A DNA stretch of 64,000 nt, taken from the NCBI GenBank assembly GCA_018699955.1, contig JABISG010000115.1, positions 1 through 64,000 of the forward strand, read 5' to 3'. Made by a program: the position numbers and the translations under genes. Positions 61,476 to 64,000 of this stretch are shown one piece after another. The stretch's first letter is position 1; each line of letters opens with the position of its first letter. The DNA is from Planctomycetaceae bacterium. GTDB lineage: Bacteria; Planctomycetota; Planctomycetia; Planctomycetales; Planctomycetaceae. The notes beneath the pieces were generated by a model that saw only the letters and a list, made by a program, of their open reading frames with translations, did not search any database and was not told the origin of the DNA.

Positions 61476-62726
61476 ATGTTGCGTATTTCGCTTGTTGTTG
61501 CTATCGCGTTGTCTTTTGCAAATCCAGTACGCTCCGAAGATTGGACCGAGTTTCGCGGCCCGGGCGGACAGGGACATTCCACCGAAAAGAACCTTCCGGC
61601 CGAATTTGGCCCAACCAAAAATGTTGCCTGGAAAGTTGAAGTACCGGGCATCGGTTGGTCGTCGCCGGTCATTCTGAAAAAACGAATTTACCTCACAGCG
61701 GCCGTTCCACAAGGTGATGATGGTGCCGATGGCCAGTCGTTGCGCGTCCTCTGTCTCGATGCGGACGATGGGAGCACGAACTGGAACGTTCAGGCTTTCG
61801 AGCAACCAAACGGGCGGGGTACGCGCATCCATCGAAAAAACACACATGCCAGTTCCACTCCCATAACCGACGGCAAACATCTCTACGTCCACTTCGGAAC
61901 GCACGGCACGGCCTGTTTAACTCTCGACGGGAAAATCCTCTGGAAGACAACCGAACTCGTTTACTCTCCAAATCATGGCAATGGTGGCTCGCCGGTGATC
62001 GTCGATGACCTGCTCATCGTCAGTTGTGACGGCTCCGATATCGACTACGTGGCAGCCCTTGATCGCGGTAACGGCAAACTCCGCTGGAAAACCTCGCGGC
62101 CGCAGGTTCCCAACCCTCGCAAGTTTTCCTTTACAACGCCGTTGGTCATCGAAGTCGCAGGAAAGAAGCAACTCATCAGTTCGGGAACCGACATCGTTGC
62201 CGCCTACGAACCGGCAACCGGCAAGGAAATCTGGCGCGTCACCTACGACGGTTATTCGGTTGTGCCGCGACCGATATTCGGTCACGGGCTGGTTTACATC
62301 TGCACGGGTTGGAGTCCGCCGAAACTGTTGGCAATCCGTCCGAACGGAACCGGCGACGTCACCGAATCGCACGTTGAATGGAAGACACCGCGCGGCGTAC
62401 CCAACACGCCGTCAACAATTCTGGTGGGAGATGAATTGTATTTCATCAGCGACCGGGGCGTAATCACCTGCGTCAATGCGAAGACCGGCGAGTCGCATTG
62501 GACGAAACGTGTCGGCGGCGGCTTCTCCGCTTCACCCGTCTACGCCGACGGCAAGATTTACTTTCAAAGCGAACAGGGCGAAGCGATCGTGATCAAACCG
62601 GGATTGAAATACGAAGAACTGGCTCGCAACCAATTCCCCGGAGAACGAACGCTCGCATCCTACGCAATTTTCGATTCCGCCTTGTTCATTCGCACCGGTA
62701 CCAGCCTGTACCGCATTCAAAAGTGA
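61476..62726 (+). CDS. Exported PQQ-like beta-propeller protein
   Basis: 416 residues with a signal (MLRISLVVAIALSFANPVRS) followed by EDWTEFRGPGGQG. Blades: GIGWSSPVILKKRIYLTAAV, LRVLCLDADDGSTNWNVQ, LYVHFGTHGTACLTLDGKILW, YVAALDRGNGKLRWKTSRPQ, GVITCVNAKTGESHWTKRVGGGFSASPVYADGKIYFQSEQG. No EF-hands, unlike the paralogue at 22429-23892. Enzymatic function not shown; PQQ-type enzyme or BamB-like scaffold are both possible. Confidence 0.83.
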   Translation: MLRISLVVAIALSFANPVRSEDWTEFRGPGGQGHSTEKNLPAEFGPTKNVAWKVEVPGIGWSSPVILKKRIYLTAAVPQGDDGADGQSLRVLCLDADDGSTNWNVQAFEQPNGRGTRIHRKNTHASSTPITDGKHLYVHFGTHGTACLTLDGKILWKTTELVYSPNHGNGGSPVIVDDLLIVSCDGSDIDYVAALDRGNGKLRWKTSRPQVPNPRKFSFTTPLVIEVAGKKQLISSGTDIVAAYEPATGKEIWRVTYDGYSVVPRPIFGHGLVYICTGWSPPKLLAIRPNGTGDVTESHVEWKTPRGVPNTPSTILVGDELYFISDRGVITCVNAKTGESHWTKRVGGGFSASPVYADGKIYFQSEQGEAIVIKPGLKYEELARNQFPGERTLASYAIFDSALFIRTGTSLYRIQK

Positions 62727-62744
62727 TAAGAAACGGTCGAGAAA

Positions 62745-63053
62745 ATGTCGCGGCGTGAACAACTCGAAGAGTTGCTACAGTCAGACCCGGATGATGTCTT
62801 CCTGCAATATGCGTTGGCGTTGGAATTCGTCTCGGCAGGTGATGCCGACGAGGGACTCTCGCGGCTTGCGAAGGTCAATGACCAGCATCCCGAGTACGTC
62901 GCTGCCTATTTCCAACGGGGTCAGGTTCTAGCCGAGCAGGGCAGAACCGACGAAGCTCGCGATGCCCTAACGCGCGGCATGAAAGTCGCCCAGCAAGTGG
63001 GCGATGCTCACGCCGAGCGCGAAATGAGCGAGTTTCTCGAAACTCTCGGTTGA
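62745..63053 (+). CDS. Small TPR protein
   Basis: 102 residues; starts MSRREQLEELLQSDPDDVFLQYALALEFVSAGDADEGLSRL, followed by AAYFQRGQVLAEQGRTDEARDAL and GDAHAEREMSEFLETL, about two and a half TPR units. No signal peptide. It begins 18 bp after the PQQ-like gene, so likely in one operon. Confidence 0.75.
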   Translation: MSRREQLEELLQSDPDDVFLQYALALEFVSAGDADEGLSRLAKVNDQHPEYVAAYFQRGQVLAEQGRTDEARDALTRGMKVAQQVGDAHAEREMSEFLETLG

Positions 63054-63064
63054 CCGCAAACAGT

Positions 63065-64000
63065 TCAGCCCGGCATTTCGAATGGTTTGCTGAGCGTGAT
63101 TGTTGTTTCCGCTGGTTTGTACCAACCCTGCTTGGCAAATTGGGACGTGTGCAGATAGCACTCGACACGGGCGATCTTCGATCCAGGGGTGAAGGTCAAC
63201 AGCCGGCTGATCGGCAGCGTCGTCTTCGACGCGTGATAGCGGCTCAAGGCAGCGCAGTTGATGAAGTTCACATCCCACTTTCGCTCGATGTGCGTGCGAC
63301 TGCCCGTGTTGTCTCGGGGATTCGTATGCGTATGCCCGCCAAACCACACATCGATCGCGTTCGAGTGTTTCTCCAGATAATTCTCAAACGTCTGAGCATC
63401 GGGATGATCGTCCAGCCAGTACAAATAGGATGCGCCTTTCGGCCCGCCTTTCGGAAAAAAACCGTGGTAATGAGAGACATATTGCCCGCCCGCTTTCTTC
63501 CGAAACCCTTCAAACTCTCCAGAAGCCACTGTCGTTTCTTTGAGCATGTGATGATGAGCCGAGATGATGATCGAATCAGGATTGGCTTCGACCGTCGATT
63601 TCCACCAGTCGAAGGTTGCCGCGGTTACTGCTCCTGCCGGATAGCCGCCCCGTTTGGCGCGGCCGCGCGGCGGTCCGCCATCGTTGCGATCACTCATCAC
63701 CAGGAACAGCAAGTTCCCCACGCGAAACGAGTACCGCTCCCAGGTTCCTGAAATCGGATAGGTTCGTTTGTCGTTATGCACGCCCGAGTGCTTGCTGTTT
63801 TCCCCCGTTGGGTCGACCCATTTGCGAAACCACCATTGTGTTTCCTCGCCTGGACCGGAGGCATCGTGATTGCCGGCCAGATTGTAGAAGTCTTCTCGGC
63901 GATGTTTCTTCAAAGCTCCGAACTGGCGAATCACCTCTTGGCCTTCGTCGTCGTCGGGCGAACCCTGATTGCCCGAGAGATCGCCCACGTGTAAAGCAAT
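63065..64000 (-). CDS. Metallophosphoesterase, 5' end outside the window
   Basis: At least 312 residues; the frame is open to the window edge, so the start lies beyond. HVGDLSGNQG (GD motif) is visible at the cut, then NLAGNHD (GNHD motif) and FGGHTHTN near the C-terminus, with IISAHHHMLKET between. These bind the two metal ions of calcineurin-like phosphoesterases. Usually cleaves phosphoesters; in planctomycetes such proteins are often exported, not testable here. Confidence 0.83.
   Translation of the reverse strand: MALHVGDLSGNQGSPDDDEGQEVIRQFGALKKHRREDFYNLAGNHDASGPGEETQWWFRKWVDPTGENSKHSGVHNDKRTYPISGTWERYSFRVGNLLFLVMSDRNDGGPPRGRAKRGGYPAGAVTAATFDWWKSTVEANPDSIIISAHHHMLKETTVASGEFEGFRKKAGGQYVSHYHGFFPKGGPKGASYLYWLDDHPDAQTFENYLEKHSNAIDVWFGGHTHTNPRDNTGSRTHIERKWDVNFINCAALSRYHASKTTLPISRLLTFTPGSKIARVECYLHTSQFAKQGWYKPAETTITLSKPFEMPG

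Noticed and set aside
1..64000. CRISPR arrays, tRNA, rRNA and transposase genes
   Set aside because: No regularly spaced repeats with unique spacers, no cloverleaf or rRNA-like sequence and no transposase motifs were noticed by eye. A dedicated scan could still find a tRNA.

Overview
The window reads as a chromosomal segment of a planctomycete, probably Planctomycetales. The evidence is the gene content: a PVC-type cytochrome c with a membrane-bound-dehydrogenase propeller, a DUF1559 protein with an N-terminal zinc ribbon, PQQ-type propellers beginning EDWxxFRGP, many Tat-exported Gfo/Idh/MocA, TIM-barrel and enolase-type enzymes, a WLTxWQAxxLLxG-type N-terminal region on a Ser/Thr kinase, and many short palindromic repeats of kinds common in planctomycete genomes. 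No rRNA, tRNA, CRISPR array, integrase or transposase was seen. All family calls come from reading the sequence; no database search was run.

Layout. 1-4.7 kb (minus): a truncated membrane Ser/Thr kinase, a low-complexity TPR protein and a SnoaL-like protein. 5.1-12.5 kb (plus): a complete phosphate system, phoR-pstS-pstC-pstA-pstB-phoU-phoB. 12.7-20 kb (plus): four predicted exported or membrane-anchored catabolic proteins (PVC cytochrome c dehydrogenase, amidohydrolase, mandelate-racemase-type dehydratase, FAD dehydrogenase with three C-terminal haem motifs). They look like a pathway oxidising and dehydrating sugars or sugar acids outside the cytoplasm. 20-24 kb (minus): a glycosidase-like protein and a PQQ propeller with two EF-hands, with a possible 34-residue membrane peptide between them. 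24-32 kb: SDR, FMN hydroxyacid oxidase, a B12-binding radical SAM gene broken by one in-frame TGA, a membrane protein, a phytanoyl-CoA-type dioxygenase and an exported oxidoreductase.

32-46 kb: ygfZ, an exported isoaspartate methyltransferase, an M81/MlrC peptidase, DUF1559, a HEAT lipoprotein coupled to a TIM-barrel protein, a TPR lipoprotein, a YiiX-like peptidase, a short pheT and an OmpA lipoprotein. 47-57 kb: a large membrane protein, an ECF cobalt/nickel transporter pair (cbiM, cbiQ) without an adjacent ATPase, an FKBP isomerase, a TPR lipoprotein, pspA next to a sigma factor, and a LarA-like protein. 57-61 kb (plus): a cytoplasmic sugar cluster (cupin isomerase, TIM-barrel epimerase, Gfo/Idh dehydrogenase), then greA. 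61.5-64 kb: a second PQQ propeller, a small TPR protein and a truncated metallophosphoesterase.

The most distinctive signal is not a gene cluster but the short palindromic repeats and how they sit relative to genes. One 72-bp palindrome lies in frame inside the kinase catalytic domain, a relative forms a terminator at 54.2 kb, another repeat encodes the front of a lipoprotein signal peptide, and two REPIN-like 136-137 bp elements carry the same inverted termini. No wholly new multi-gene system could be demonstrated; the exported sugar-acid cluster and the FAD/multihaem fusion are the best functional leads.
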